From Paracoccus amoyensis (GTDB lineage Bacteria; Pseudomonadota; Alphaproteobacteria; Rhodobacterales; Rhodobacteraceae): a stretch of DNA of 64,000 bases. Shown one piece after another: positions 18,975-28,348 of this stretch (within the stretch, counting starts at the first letter, position 1; each line of letters starts with the position of its first letter). The notes below the pieces were generated by a model. It saw only the letters and a program-made list of their open reading frames with translations. It searched no databases and was not told the DNA's origin. The stretch covers positions 558,001-622,000 of the forward strand of contig NZ_JACOQL010000002.1 in the NCBI RefSeq assembly GCF_014490725.1, given 5' to 3'. Made by a program: the position numbers and the translations under genes.

Positions 18975-20024
18975 ATGAATGAGATTCGCCCACCCATGAT
19001 CCATGTCATTCTGATCGACGGCACCTTCGCGTCGCTGGTCGAAGGTCAGAGCAGTTCGATTGGCCGCATCTATCGATTGTTGCGCGGTGAAACTCCTACA
19101 ATGACGGGTCGTCGCATCCGGCTGCATTACGGGCTTGGCCAGCAATGGGATCGCTGGCACACCCTGCCCGAGCTGGCAATGGGCCGTGCGCTAGAGGTGC
19201 GGATCATAGATGCCTATGGCTGGCTGGCCTCGGGCTATCGCGAAGGGGATCTGATCTTTTTCTTTGGCTATTCGCGCGGCGCCTTTGCCGTGCGAAGCCT
19301 TGCCGGGATGATTGGCCGGATCGGGCTGGTGCGTCCGCATTCGGCCACGGAACGCAATGTCCGGCTGGCGTGGCGCTATTATCGTGAAGGCGGGTCGGAA
19401 CACGCGATCGGGGCGTTTCGGCGCAGACGATGCCTGCCGCATGTGCCGATCCGGCTGATCGGGTGCTTTGATACGGTGCAAAGCCTGGGGATACCTTTTC
19501 CCATCCTGGGGCGGCTGACGGCATCGCGTTTCCGGTTCCACGATGCCGCCTTGGGGCCAGAGGTGGAACACGGCCTGCATGCACTGGCGCTGGACGAAAC
19601 CCGTGCGGCCTTTGCGCCCCCCTTGTGGGACGACGATCCGGGACATCCGGGGCGGATCGAGCAGATGTGGTTTCGTGGGGCGCATCCCGATATTGGCGGA
19701 CAGCTCAGCGGGATGGAGTTTGCCCGGCCCCTGTCGAATATTCCGCTGGTCTGGATGCTGGGCCGGGCAGAAGAATGCGGCCTGCCGCTGCCGCCGGGGT
19801 GGAGGAACCGATTTCCCTGCGATGCGACCGCCCCGCCGATCGGCACATGGCGCAACTGGGGCAAGGCGTTTTGGGTCCGCGCACATCGGCTGGCGGGGGC
19901 GCATCAGAATGAGGCGCTGCATTCCACGGTGCCCCCGGACTATACCGGCCCGGCCAGGTTGATCGGGCATCTGGCAAGGCCGCGTGCGGCCCAGGTCAAG
20001 GTAGCCGATCAGGCGTCGGTTTGA
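18975..20024 (+). CDS. DUF2235 alpha/beta hydrolase
   Basis: 349 residues. The DUF2235 markers are the N-terminal LIDGT (residues 13-17), the nucleophile elbow GYSRGAFAVR with S100, and FRGAHPDIGG carrying the likely catalytic histidine. DUF2235 includes the Tle1 phospholipase effectors of type VI secretion as well as many housekeeping homologues. No VgrG, PAAR, Hcp or immunity-like gene is adjacent, so a toxin role is not supported here. The 3' end overlaps the convergent DMT permease by 16 bases. Confidence 0.88.
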   Translation: MNEIRPPMIHVILIDGTFASLVEGQSSSIGRIYRLLRGETPTMTGRRIRLHYGLGQQWDRWHTLPELAMGRALEVRIIDAYGWLASGYREGDLIFFFGYSRGAFAVRSLAGMIGRIGLVRPHSATERNVRLAWRYYREGGSEHAIGAFRRRRCLPHVPIRLIGCFDTVQSLGIPFPILGRLTASRFRFHDAALGPEVEHGLHALALDETRAAFAPPLWDDDPGHPGRIEQMWFRGAHPDIGGQLSGMEFARPLSNIPLVWMLGRAEECGLPLPPGWRNRFPCDATAPPIGTWRNWGKAFWVRAHRLAGAHQNEALHSTVPPDYTGPARLIGHLARPRAAQVKVADQASV

Positions 20025-20920
20025 TCGCTTTGTTGCCGTTTCCGCCAATTCGTCGGGCGGAACTCGCTGGCAAGAACACCGGCCAGAATGAATGCCGCGC
20101 CAAGCAACGCCAATGCGGGCAGACGGTCGCCCGCGATACGGCCAACCACCCCGCCCCAGACCGGCTCACCTGCATAGATGACGGTGGCGCGGGTGGGCGA
20201 GACGGACTTTTGCGCCCAGTTCATCGTCAGCTGAATCAACGCGCTGGCAAGTCCCAGTGCAATCGCACCCATCACCCAGAACCATGAAAATGGTGGAATG
20301 CTTTCGCCAACCACAGGCATCATCGCCAGCGATACGATGCCAGCCACGAATAGCTGGATCGCGGTGACGCGGCGGCTGTCCACGCTGTTGGCGAAATGGC
20401 CGATCAGGATGATTTCGGCAGCGATGGCCGCGGCGCTGAGCAGGGTAACGATTTCGCCTTTGCTGAACCCGACGGACCCTGCACCCGGCCCCGCAAGCAG
20501 GGTCAGCCCGATAAAGGCAAGCGTGACCCCGACCCAGCTCATGACATGGGGCGGTTTTCGCAGCACGATCCACTGCAACAGCGGCACGATGGGCACGTAA
20601 AGGGCCGAGATGAAGGCCGATTGGCTGCTGGTAATGGTCTGCAGGCCCCAGGTTTGCATGCCATAGCCGAGGAAGATCGCCACCCCGATGGCGCAGCCCG
20701 CGATGATTTCGTGCCGCGTGATGCCGGTCATCGACTTGCGAAAGACCAACAGCGTTGCCAGCCCCGCGATGACAAAGCGCAGGCCGACAAAGAACAGCGG
20801 CCCGCTGTAGCGCATCATGATATGCACGGCCAGAAACGTGCCGCCCCAGATCATCGTGATCAGGATCAGCGCCAGTTCCTGTCGTGACAGTCGAAATTTT
20901 GGGGTGCTGATGGCTTGCAT
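20009..20920 (-). CDS. DMT/EamA family permease
   Basis: 303-residue, ten-segment inner-membrane protein with two EamA repeats; the first starts ALILITMIWGGTFLAVHIMMRY. The family exports amino acids, nucleosides or other metabolites; the substrate is unknown. The C-terminal tail is hydrophilic (RPTNWRKRQQSDQTDA). It runs convergently into the DUF2235 gene and lies upstream of nothing obviously functional on its own strand. Confidence 0.92.
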   Translation of the reverse strand: MQAISTPKFRLSRQELALILITMIWGGTFLAVHIMMRYSGPLFFVGLRFVIAGLATLLVFRKSMTGITRHEIIAGCAIGVAIFLGYGMQTWGLQTITSSQSAFISALYVPIVPLLQWIVLRKPPHVMSWVGVTLAFIGLTLLAGPGAGSVGFSKGEIVTLLSAAAIAAEIILIGHFANSVDSRRVTAIQLFVAGIVSLAMMPVVGESIPPFSWFWVMGAIALGLASALIQLTMNWAQKSVSPTRATVIYAGEPVWGGVVGRIAGDRLPALALLGAAFILAGVLASEFRPTNWRKRQQSDQTDA

Positions 20921-20964
20921 GATACGCCGCTAGGCCGCGTATCATGCCGCGTCAAGTCAGGTTG

Positions 20965-21843
20965 TCAGGCGACATGTTCAAGGCTGCGGGTCGGACGAAC
21001 GCCAAGGGCTGCGCAAACCTCGAATGTCAGATCGGGACGGTTCAGCGTGTAGAAATGCAACTGCTCCACGCCGCCCGCGATCAAATCCTGGCACAGCTTG
21101 ATGCAGGTATCTGCGGCCAGACGGCGTTCGGCCTCGGGGCCCTCGGCTGCGGCGGCGGAAAAGGCGTGTTCCGCCCAATCGGGAATATTGGTCCCGCAGG
21201 CAGCCGCGAAACGCTTGGTGCCGGTCCAGCCCTGAATCGGCAGGATGCCCGGAATGATCGGAACGTCGATCCCTGCCGCCACGCATTTGTCGCGGAAGCG
21301 GAAATAGGTATCGGCGTCAAAGAAGAATTGCGTCATCGCGCTGGTCGCGCCCGCGTCGATCTTGCGCTTCAGCCATGCGACATCGGCGTCGGTATCAGGG
21401 CTGTCGGGGTGCGGTTCGGGATAGGCGCCCACGCGGATCTGCATGTCGCCACGGGCTGCAATCGCCTCGATCAGCTCGACCGAGCTGGCAAAGCCCTCGG
21501 GATAGGGTGTGAACTTGGTCTGACCCTTGGGCGCATCGCCGCGCAGGGCCACGATTTCACGAATGCCCGCATCGGCATAGGATTGCACGATGGACATGGT
21601 TTCTTCGCGCGTCGCCTCGACGCAGGTCAGGTGCGCTGCAACCTCCAGCCCGTAATGCTTGGCGATCGTCGTGACTGCCTCGTGCGTCAGCTTGCGGGTG
21701 GTGCCGCCCGCGCCATATGTCACCGACACGAAATCCGGGGCGAGGGGAGCCAGTGCACGCGCCGTTTCCCACAGCCGGAACGAGGCATCCAGCGTCTGCG
21801 GCGGGAAAAACTCGAAGCTGATTCTGGGCGCGGCGGCGGACAT
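20965..21843 (-). CDS. metF: 5,10-methylenetetrahydrofolate reductase
   Basis: 292-residue flavoprotein that makes 5-methyl-THF for methionine synthesis. Family markers are SFEFFPPQT at the start, FVSVTYGAGG, HLTCVEATREE, ALRGDAPKG and the C-terminal LHFYTLNRPD. The start at 21843 follows AAAGGA; upstream in-frame codons belong to the regulatory region. It is divergent from a metR-like LysR gene, a conserved arrangement. Confidence 0.97.
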   Translation of the reverse strand: MSAAAPRISFEFFPPQTLDASFRLWETARALAPLAPDFVSVTYGAGGTTRKLTHEAVTTIAKHYGLEVAAHLTCVEATREETMSIVQSYADAGIREIVALRGDAPKGQTKFTPYPEGFASSVELIEAIAARGDMQIRVGAYPEPHPDSPDTDADVAWLKRKIDAGATSAMTQFFFDADTYFRFRDKCVAAGIDVPIIPGILPIQGWTGTKRFAAACGTNIPDWAEHAFSAAAAEGPEAERRLAADTCIKLCQDLIAGGVEQLHFYTLNRPDLTFEVCAALGVRPTRSLEHVA

Positions 21844-21866
21844 GGCGATTCCTTTCATTTGCGGTC

Positions 21867-21894
21867 TTGTCTCACATAGGTCGGCGTGAGACAA
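21867..21894. promoter_or_regulatory. 9-bp inverted repeat in the metF-metR intergenic region
   Basis: TTGTCTCAC (21867-21875) and GTGAGACAA (21886-21894) are perfect inverted arms with a 10-base spacer, 24 bases upstream of the metF start codon. The size and spacing suit a dimeric regulator, but the repeat could also fold in the metF 5' leader. Which protein binds it is not known. Confidence 0.5.
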
Positions 21895-21905
21895 ATTCAT
21901 AATCT

Positions 21906-21920
21906 TCAAGATCAACTTGA
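21906..21920. promoter_or_regulatory. Candidate LysR-type (MetR) box
   Basis: TCAAG-N5-CTTGA is a dyad of the kind bound by LysR-type regulators, and it lies just before the metR-like start. Known MetR sites (TGAA-N5-TTCA) are similar in layout but not identical. Confidence 0.4.
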
Positions 21921-21931
21921 GTGTTATTCAT

Positions 21932-22846
21932 ATGCATCTGGAATTGCGTCACTTGCGAACGGTTCATGCGGTCCACGAACAGGGCGGTCTGGCCCGTGCG
22001 GCCGATGTGCTGAACATAACACAATCCGCGCTGTCGCATCAGATCAAAGCGTTAGAGGAACAGGCAGGCGTCGAATTGTTCGTCCGCCGGGCCAAGCCCA
22101 TGCGCCTGTCGCCCGCCGGGATGCGTCTGCTGCGTCTGGCAGAACAGGTGCTGCCACTGGTCGCCGCGACCGAGGCAGAGTTCAAAGGGGTCGAGGCGGG
22201 GCGCATCGGGCGGCTGCATATCGCCATGGAGTGCCATGCCTGTTTCGACTGGCTGCTGCCGGTTCTGGACATTTTCCGCCGTGCATGGCCCGAGGTGGAT
22301 GTCGATATTCGTCAGCGTCTGGCCTTTGGCGCGTTGCCCGCATTGGCGCGGCAAGAGGTTGATCTGGTGATCTCATCCGACCCGGAGGACATGGCGGGCG
22401 TTCATTATCAACCCTTGTTCGATTATGCGCCCACGCTGGTCGTGCCCGCCGGGCATCCCTTGGTGGAAAAGGGTTATGCCGACCCGCAGGATCTGGCGGC
22501 CGAGACGCTGATTACCTATCCGATGGATCGGGCGCGGCTGGATGTGTTCAGCCAGTTCCTGACGCCGGCCGGGGTCGAACCTGCCCACCAGCGCACGGTC
22601 GAGTTGACCGCCGTATCGCTGATGCTGGTGGCGTCGGGGCGCGGTGTGGCCGTGATGCCCGACTGGGTTCTGCGCCGGGAAGCTGCCAATCCGGAATTGG
22701 CGATGCTGCCATTGGGGCAGGGTGGAATCCTGCGCCGTCTGTATGCCGCCATTCGGGCCGAAGATCTGGCGCAGCCCTATATGGCCCATGTCCTGCGCCT
22801 GTCGCGGACCGAGCCATTGCGCATGCTGCGGGGGCCGGTTGGGTAA
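21932..22846 (+). CDS. metR: LysR family regulator, MetR-like
   Basis: 304 residues: an N-terminal winged helix (LRTVHAVHEQGGLARAADVL, then ITQSALSHQIKALE) and a periplasmic-binding-type effector domain. Position and domain pattern match MetR, which senses homocysteine and activates methionine genes such as metF. The ATG at 21932 is used; a TTG 15 bases upstream is possible. Divergence from metF supports direct regulation of metF and of itself. Confidence 0.87.
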   Translation: MHLELRHLRTVHAVHEQGGLARAADVLNITQSALSHQIKALEEQAGVELFVRRAKPMRLSPAGMRLLRLAEQVLPLVAATEAEFKGVEAGRIGRLHIAMECHACFDWLLPVLDIFRRAWPEVDVDIRQRLAFGALPALARQEVDLVISSDPEDMAGVHYQPLFDYAPTLVVPAGHPLVEKGYADPQDLAAETLITYPMDRARLDVFSQFLTPAGVEPAHQRTVELTAVSLMLVASGRGVAVMPDWVLRREAANPELAMLPLGQGGILRRLYAAIRAEDLAQPYMAHVLRLSRTEPLRMLRGPVG

Positions 22847-22939
22847 ACTTGTCATGCCGCGACGCAGTTTTTTACTGTCCCGCTTCACATTTCGCGCATC
22901 TGCGCCTATGACCCTGCCAACCCCATATCGGAGCATCTG

Positions 22940-23728
22940 ATGGCAAGCGCCAATCTGAACATCATGATCAAGGCCGCCCGCAAGGCCGGGCGCAGCCTTG
23001 TCAAAGACTTTCGTGAAGTCGAGAACCTGCAGGTCAGCGTCAAGGGCGCGGGCGATTTCGTCAGCAAGGCGGACCGTGAGGCTGAACGGATCATCAAGGA
23101 AGAGTTGCGCGGCGCGCGCCCGAATTATGGTTGGCTGGGAGAAGAAACCGGCGAAGAGGCTGGTGAAGATCCCACCCGCCGCTGGATCGTCGACCCGCTG
23201 GACGGGACGACCAACTTCCTGCACGGCTTGCCACATTGGGCGGTCAGCATCGCGCTGGAACACAAGGGCGAGATTGTCGCCGCGGTTGTTTTTGACGCCG
23301 CCAAGGACGAGCTTTTCGTCGCCGAAAAAGGCGGCGGGGCGTTCATGAACGATCAGCGCCTGCGTGTGTCGGGCCGCCGTCAACTGGTTGATTCTGTCTT
23401 TGCCACAGGCATTCCCTTTGCCGGTCGCGGACCGCTGCCCGCCGCCTTGCAGGATTTGGCGCGCCTGATGCCGCTGACCGCAGGGGTGCGCCGCTTTGGT
23501 GCGGCATCGCTGGACCTGGCTTATGTCGCGGCCGGTCGTTTCGATGGCTATTGGGAACGTGGCAACCAGCCGTGGGACGTGGCCGCAGGGATCTTGCTGG
23601 TGCGCGAGGCCGGTGGTTTTGTCGAAGGTATCCGCGATGGTGACGATCCGCTGGAATCGGGCCGCATGATCGCCGCGAACGTCCAGATATTCGAGCCTTT
23701 GGCCAAGATCATTCGCGCCCGCGACTAA
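22940..23728 (+). CDS. suhB: Inositol monophosphatase family protein
   Basis: 262-residue Mg-dependent phosphatase of the SuhB/IMPase family. Metal ligands are visible in GEET (E69), DPLDGTTNF (D85, D88) and PWDVAAG. The family hydrolyses inositol-1-phosphate or related sugar phosphates; E. coli SuhB also acts with the Nus transcription factors, which may or may not hold here. GGAG lies upstream of the ATG. A gene-poor stretch of 387 bases follows. Confidence 0.92.
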   Translation: MASANLNIMIKAARKAGRSLVKDFREVENLQVSVKGAGDFVSKADREAERIIKEELRGARPNYGWLGEETGEEAGEDPTRRWIVDPLDGTTNFLHGLPHWAVSIALEHKGEIVAAVVFDAAKDELFVAEKGGGAFMNDQRLRVSGRRQLVDSVFATGIPFAGRGPLPAALQDLARLMPLTAGVRRFGAASLDLAYVAAGRFDGYWERGNQPWDVAAGILLVREAGGFVEGIRDGDDPLESGRMIAANVQIFEPLAKIIRARD

Positions 23729-24115
23729 GGTCGCTGCGCGGATCTTCTGCGGAACGGGACATCAGTGGACCGACAGCTTGCCGGGATCGCGCAGGGCGCT
23801 GCTGCAGCGATGCAGATGGCATCGCGGCACAGATGCGCGCGGCGCAGACCAGTGAGCCGGGCTCTACCTGCAAGGGTTTTTCCCGAAACGTGAAGGCCCG
23901 TGGCTGCGCCGATTATATCGTTTCATTTCCGGACTGACGCGTCCCGTATTGCGGGCGCAGTGCGGAAACGCATGTCGCGCATTTCCCAGGCTGAGATCTG
24001 GGGCTGAGATCTGACAGAAAAACCGCAGGCTTTTGCTAAATAGCACGGCAACGCGGCGCCTGTCTTGACCTTGCCTGCGGGGAAGCGCATGGGCGGACAG
24101 GCAAGAGGGGCGATC
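23729..24115. other. 387-base intergenic region
   Basis: No convincing gene. It holds a 7-bp hairpin (GCGATGC 23807-23813 / GCATCGC 23819-23825) that may terminate suhB, and a perfect 12-base direct repeat GGCTGAGATCTG at 23989-24000 and 24002-24013. A 60-codon minus-strand frame (23864-24046) looks non-coding. The promoter of the downstream permease should lie at the right end. Confidence 0.5.
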
Positions 24116-25075
24116 ATGTCAGACGAAGATACCGGCCAGACAGCTTATCCCGCCACCGCAGCGACAACAGCGGCGGCGCCGCCCGTTCCGCCGTTGGCGA
24201 CCTCTGTCGGACCCGATCGCACCGGGCTGGCGATCATGCTGATGTGTCTGGTCAGCTTTATCTTTGCCCTGCAAGACGGCGCCTCGCGCATCCTGGGGGA
24301 AAACTATCCGCCGCTGCTGGTCGTGATGATCCGTTACTGGGTCTTTGCGATTTTCGTGTTTGGGCTGGTCGCGCGTCAGCCGGGCGGGTTGCGGCGTGCC
24401 ATCAGGACCAAACGTCCTGTCATCCAAATCATCCGTGGTACGCTGCTGGTCCTTGAAACGGTTATCATGGTTGAGGCGTTCGTGCGTCTTGGCCTGATCG
24501 AAACCCATGCCGTTTTCACGGTCTATCCGCTGCTGGTCGCTGCCCTGTCCGGGCCAATTCTTGGCGAAACGGTCGGTTGGCGGCGCTGGACCGCCATTGG
24601 CATCGGCTTTTCCGGCATTCTGGTGATCCTGCAGCCCGGCAGCGGCGTCATGCGGATCGAGGCTTTGCTGCCCTTTGGCGCGGCGATGATGTTTGCCGTC
24701 TACGGGCTGCTGACCCGGCTGGTGTCGCGCGACGATCCGGCAATCGTCAGCTTTTTCTGGACCGGGATTTCAGGGGCGGCGATGATTACCTTGCTGGGCA
24801 TATGGCATTGGGAATGGCTGGCACCCACGGATTGGCTGTGGATGGCGGTGTTGTGCGTGTGCGGAATCCTGTCACATTACCTGCTGATCCGCGCCTATGA
24901 ACTGGCCGAGGCGGCGACGCTGCAACCCTTTGCCTATACGCAGCTTGTCTGGGCCAGTATCATCGGCGTTCTGGCCTTCGGTGAGGTTTTGCGCCCCAAT
25001 GTCGTGATCGGGGCGGCGATTGTCGTCGCGGCGGGTCTGTTTACCCTGTGGCGTGCACGGGTCAGATCCGCCTGA
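24116..25075 (+). CDS. DMT/EamA family permease
   Basis: 319 residues: a hydrophilic Ala/Pro/Thr-rich N-terminus of about 38 residues, then ten membrane segments in two EamA repeats (MLMCLVSFIFALQDGASRIL in the first). The substrate is unknown. The start at 24116 is chosen for GAGGGG six bases upstream; an earlier ATG (24065) lacks a ribosome site. It ends one base before the stop of the convergent Slt gene. Confidence 0.9.
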   Translation: MSDEDTGQTAYPATAATTAAAPPVPPLATSVGPDRTGLAIMLMCLVSFIFALQDGASRILGENYPPLLVVMIRYWVFAIFVFGLVARQPGGLRRAIRTKRPVIQIIRGTLLVLETVIMVEAFVRLGLIETHAVFTVYPLLVAALSGPILGETVGWRRWTAIGIGFSGILVILQPGSGVMRIEALLPFGAAMMFAVYGLLTRLVSRDDPAIVSFFWTGISGAAMITLLGIWHWEWLAPTDWLWMAVLCVCGILSHYLLIRAYELAEAATLQPFAYTQLVWASIIGVLAFGEVLRPNVVIGAAIVVAAGLFTLWRARVRSA

Positions 25076-25076
25076 T

Positions 25077-27170
25077 TTACGGCTGTTGAAGCAGGGCGTT
25101 GGGCGCAGATGTCGCTGCCGAGGTGATGGGGTCTTTCCACCCATCGGGCAGGCGTGGACCGATGAATGGTTTTTCCACAGGGCGCTTCGACAGTGCCAGC
25201 GTCAACCGCACGGGCGGGGCAGGGATCAGGCCACCGCCGGTCAGGTCGAATGTCGGCACGATAGGCGCAGGCTTGCCAAGGATGCGGGCACGATAGATGG
25301 GCATCGCCTCGGTAACGCGCATGACGTAGTTGCGGGTTTCGTCAAACGGGATCAGCTCGACCCAATCCACGGGGTCAAAGTCGCGGCGCAGGTCGCCGAA
25401 ATCACCCAGCCATTTCGCCGGACGCCCCGGACCTGCGTTATAACCCGAAGCGATCAGTGCGGTGGATGAACCGAAACGATCCTTCAGCCCTTGCAGATAG
25501 GCCGCACCCAGACGGGCGTTATAGGCGGGATCGGTGGTCAGTCGCGCAACTTCATAAGGGACGCGCAGCTTCCGGGCCATTTCTTCGGCGGTGCCGGGCA
25601 TCAGCTGCATCAACCCGCGTGCGCCGACATGGCTGCGAACCGTGTGGTTGAATTCGGATTCCTGCCGGGAAATTGACAATACCAGTTCCGGCGGCAGCCC
25701 CAGTTCCGCCGATTCCAGTCCTGTCAGCGGGAAATGGGCGGCGGGATAGATCAACCCTTTGTCCGCCGCGCGTTTCGACAGGCGCAGGCCGTGCCAGGGT
25801 GCCCCCGCCTCGATCATCAGGCGGGCCATGCGGACGGTATCTTCGGGCTCGGCGGTTTCCGACAGGTGTAGAAAGAACCGCTGTGCCTCATCCGCGCGGC
25901 CCGTGGCCAGCAGCCACAGGCCTGCCTCGAACACGATGTTTTCAGACAGTTTCGTGCCGCGCCAGTCGGGCAGGGTTTCGGTCGCGCGACCGGGAACAGC
26001 ATAGCTGGCGGGCATAGGGGCCGCGACTTTTTCCGCCGCAAGCTGACCGTAGTAGACGCCGGGCATCGCGGCAGCGCGAGAAAAGGCCGCATTCGCGGCA
26101 GTGGTATCACCCAATGCCTCATAGGCACGGCCCTGCCAATACAGGGCGCGTGCGGTGCTGATGGCGCTGCCAACCACGGTTTCCAGATGCAGAAAATGGC
26201 TCAAGGCCCGGTCGGGGGCGTCCTGATGCAGCGCCGCAAAACCAGCCAGCCATTCTAGATCGGAATAATGTTTGTTGCTTTTGTCCAGAAAATGCGGCGT
26301 GGCCAGCTTTTCCGCCCGCGCCCAATCGCCGTTGCGCATGGCAAGGCGGGCATAATCGACGCGCATTGCGGCCCAGGCATCGGGAACACGCAAGGCATCG
26401 GCACTGGTCGAGGCGTCCAGCATCAGCGCCTGTGCGCCGTCATGCTGTTTGGCACGGACGCGCCACAGAAAGCGGTCCAGCGTCAAGCCGGGATCGGTAC
26501 GTTGGGCTTGGGGTAAAGCAAGGATCAGGTCGTCAACACCATCGCGCCCGCTTTGCAGGGCGATGCGGGCCGCCAGCAGGGGGCGATCCGCCTCGGGCAG
26601 CTTGGCCAGCAATCGTTGTGCCTGCGGCCATTCCTGCCGATCCAGCATGGCGGTTGCGCGGGCGGTCAGCAGAGGCGTCAATTCTGCGGAATGCGCTTGC
26701 AGAAAGGCCGCTTCCTCGGGGCCGTCCAGAGGCTGGCTCAGCCAGAAACGCGCACGCTCTGCCTTGGCGTCATCCGCAGACAAGGTTTTCAGATAGGCCT
26801 CTTCGGCACCAAGCGTTGTGGGCAGGCGGTCGCCGAACCAATCCTTGATATCCTGTGCCGGCAGGTCGGGCCGCAGCTTGGCATCGCCGCGTTCGCGCAG
26901 CACCGCCAGACCGGGCCAATCGCCATTGGTTTTGACAAAAGCAAGGTAGTCGCCGAAATCACCGTAACCGGCCCGCAAGGCCTGCCATCCAATCAAGGCT
27001 TGGGCCATCGGACCGGACCGCGTCGCAGCATTGCGGGCCGTTGTCCAGTCGCGGACATCGGCCGCCGCCAGCGCCAGCGCCATCGCTCCCAGATCTTCGG
27101 CCCGGGCGGGCGCGGTGAGGGATAAACTGGCCAGAAGGCCGACGGATAACATGTTACGCAGAAGTCGCAT
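25077..27170 (-). CDS. slt: Soluble-type lytic murein transglycosylase
   Basis: 697-residue periplasmic enzyme that cleaves peptidoglycan between MurNAc and GlcNAc. There is a signal peptide (MRLLRNMLSVGLLASLSLTA, cleavage after ARA), then a long alpha-superhelical domain of TPR-like repeats, and a C-terminal SLT domain with catalytic E504 in SRQESEF, the GARGLMQLMPGTA motif and GYNAGPGRP. The start at 27170 is preceded by GAGG. It is divergent from dapA. Confidence 0.95.
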   Translation of the reverse strand: MRLLRNMLSVGLLASLSLTAPARAEDLGAMALALAAADVRDWTTARNAATRSGPMAQALIGWQALRAGYGDFGDYLAFVKTNGDWPGLAVLRERGDAKLRPDLPAQDIKDWFGDRLPTTLGAEEAYLKTLSADDAKAERARFWLSQPLDGPEEAAFLQAHSAELTPLLTARATAMLDRQEWPQAQRLLAKLPEADRPLLAARIALQSGRDGVDDLILALPQAQRTDPGLTLDRFLWRVRAKQHDGAQALMLDASTSADALRVPDAWAAMRVDYARLAMRNGDWARAEKLATPHFLDKSNKHYSDLEWLAGFAALHQDAPDRALSHFLHLETVVGSAISTARALYWQGRAYEALGDTTAANAAFSRAAAMPGVYYGQLAAEKVAAPMPASYAVPGRATETLPDWRGTKLSENIVFEAGLWLLATGRADEAQRFFLHLSETAEPEDTVRMARLMIEAGAPWHGLRLSKRAADKGLIYPAAHFPLTGLESAELGLPPELVLSISRQESEFNHTVRSHVGARGLMQLMPGTAEEMARKLRVPYEVARLTTDPAYNARLGAAYLQGLKDRFGSSTALIASGYNAGPGRPAKWLGDFGDLRRDFDPVDWVELIPFDETRNYVMRVTEAMPIYRARILGKPAPIVPTFDLTGGGLIPAPPVRLTLALSKRPVEKPFIGPRLPDGWKDPITSAATSAPNALLQQP

Positions 27171-27281
27171 CACCCTCATGTGTCTATGGCATTTCGGCGG
27201 GACGCAATTCACAACCTTGGCAAGATTGGCCTTGGGCGCTAGTTAAGCCCGGATTTATCAGCAAACCTCAAGGAGCGTGTC

Positions 27282-28157
27282 ATGTTCAAAGGGTCTATTC
27301 CCGCCCTCGTCACGCCGTTCACCCCGGACGGCGAGCTGGATCTGGGCACGCTGAAGAAGCTGGTCGAGTGGCATGTGGAACAAGGCAGCCACGGTTTGGC
27401 CCCGGTTGGCACCACCGGCGAAAGCCCGACGCTGAGCCATGACGAACACCGTCAGGTCATTGAAGAAGTGATCCGCGCCGTTGACGGCCGCATTCCGGTG
27501 ATCGCCGGTGCGGGATCAAACTCGACCCGTGAAGCAACCGGCCTGGTGCAATTTGCCCAAGAGGCCGGGGCGCAGGGCGCGCTGGTCGTGACGCCCTATT
27601 ACAACAAGCCGACGCAAGATGGGTTGATCGCGCATTACACCACGCTGCATGACGCCAGCGACCTGCCGATCATCATCTACAATATCCCGCCGCGTTCGGT
27701 CATCGACATGAGCCCGGAAACCATGGGCAAGCTGGCCGAACTTCCGCGTATTGTCGGCGTCAAGGATGCCACCGGCAAGTTGGAGCGGGTCAGCCTGCAG
27801 CGCATGACCTGCGGCAAGGATTTCATCCAGCTGTCGGGCGAAGATGCCACCGCACTGGCCTTTAATGCGCATGGCGGCGTGGGCTGTATTTCGGTCACGG
27901 CCAACGTCGCGCCGAAGCTGTGCGCCGAGTTTCAGAATGCCACGCTGGCCGGCGATTTCGCCACCGCGCTGGACTATCAGGACCGCCTGATGCCGTTGCA
28001 TACCGCGATCTTTGTCGAACCGGGACTGGTTGGCGTGAAATACGCGATGTCGCGTCTGGGCCTGTGCCAAGAGCGGGTGCGCCTGCCGCTGACCCCGCTG
28101 ACCGACGCGACACGCCGTCAGATCGACGCGGCGTTGGAGCATGCTGGACTGCTGTGA
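27282..28157 (+). CDS. dapA: 4-hydroxy-tetrahydrodipicolinate synthase
   Basis: 291-residue TIM-barrel lyase that condenses pyruvate with aspartate semialdehyde in lysine and diaminopimelate synthesis. The Schiff-base lysine K161 (VGVKDATG), Y133 (IIYNIPPR) and the GTTGES loop are all in place at the E. coli numbering. CAAGGAG precedes the ATG. It is monocistronic and followed by a strong terminator. Confidence 0.97.
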   Translation: MFKGSIPALVTPFTPDGELDLGTLKKLVEWHVEQGSHGLAPVGTTGESPTLSHDEHRQVIEEVIRAVDGRIPVIAGAGSNSTREATGLVQFAQEAGAQGALVVTPYYNKPTQDGLIAHYTTLHDASDLPIIIYNIPPRSVIDMSPETMGKLAELPRIVGVKDATGKLERVSLQRMTCGKDFIQLSGEDATALAFNAHGGVGCISVTANVAPKLCAEFQNATLAGDFATALDYQDRLMPLHTAIFVEPGLVGVKYAMSRLGLCQERVRLPLTPLTDATRRQIDAALEHAGLL

Positions 28158-28199
28158 TGCACCTACTGCCCTTGCCGCTTGGGGGATCGGGCGGGATTT

Positions 28200-28221
28200 G
28201 GGTATTTAAGCAAAGAAGAAG
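28200..28221. repeat. Dispersed element, copy A (GGGTATTT..AAGAAGAAG)
   Basis: GGGTATTTAAGCAAAGAAGAAG. The same 22-base core recurs at 44512 and 49394, each preceded by a GC-rich hairpin or run. Here it lies between dapA and its terminator. Confidence 0.6.
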
Positions 28222-28257
28222 CGGCAGCGCCTGTCACTGGGCGCTGCCGCTTTTTTT
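28219..28257 (+). terminator. Rho-independent terminator of dapA
   Basis: Thirteen-base perfect stem AAGCGGCAGCGCC (28219-28231) / GGCGCTGCCGCTT (28240-28252), followed by a T run to 28257. Confidence 0.95.
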
Positions 28258-28348
28258 GGTGGATTCACGTCACAATCCGATGAATTTTCCTGTTGGGGTT
28301 TTCAAGCCCGGTTTCGCGGCCCATATTGAGAGCAAGGAGAGACTCATC

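Noticed and set aside
23864..24046. 60-codon minus-strand open frame in the suhB-permease gap
   Set aside because: No ribosome site, odd composition and it covers the direct repeat; not supported as a gene.
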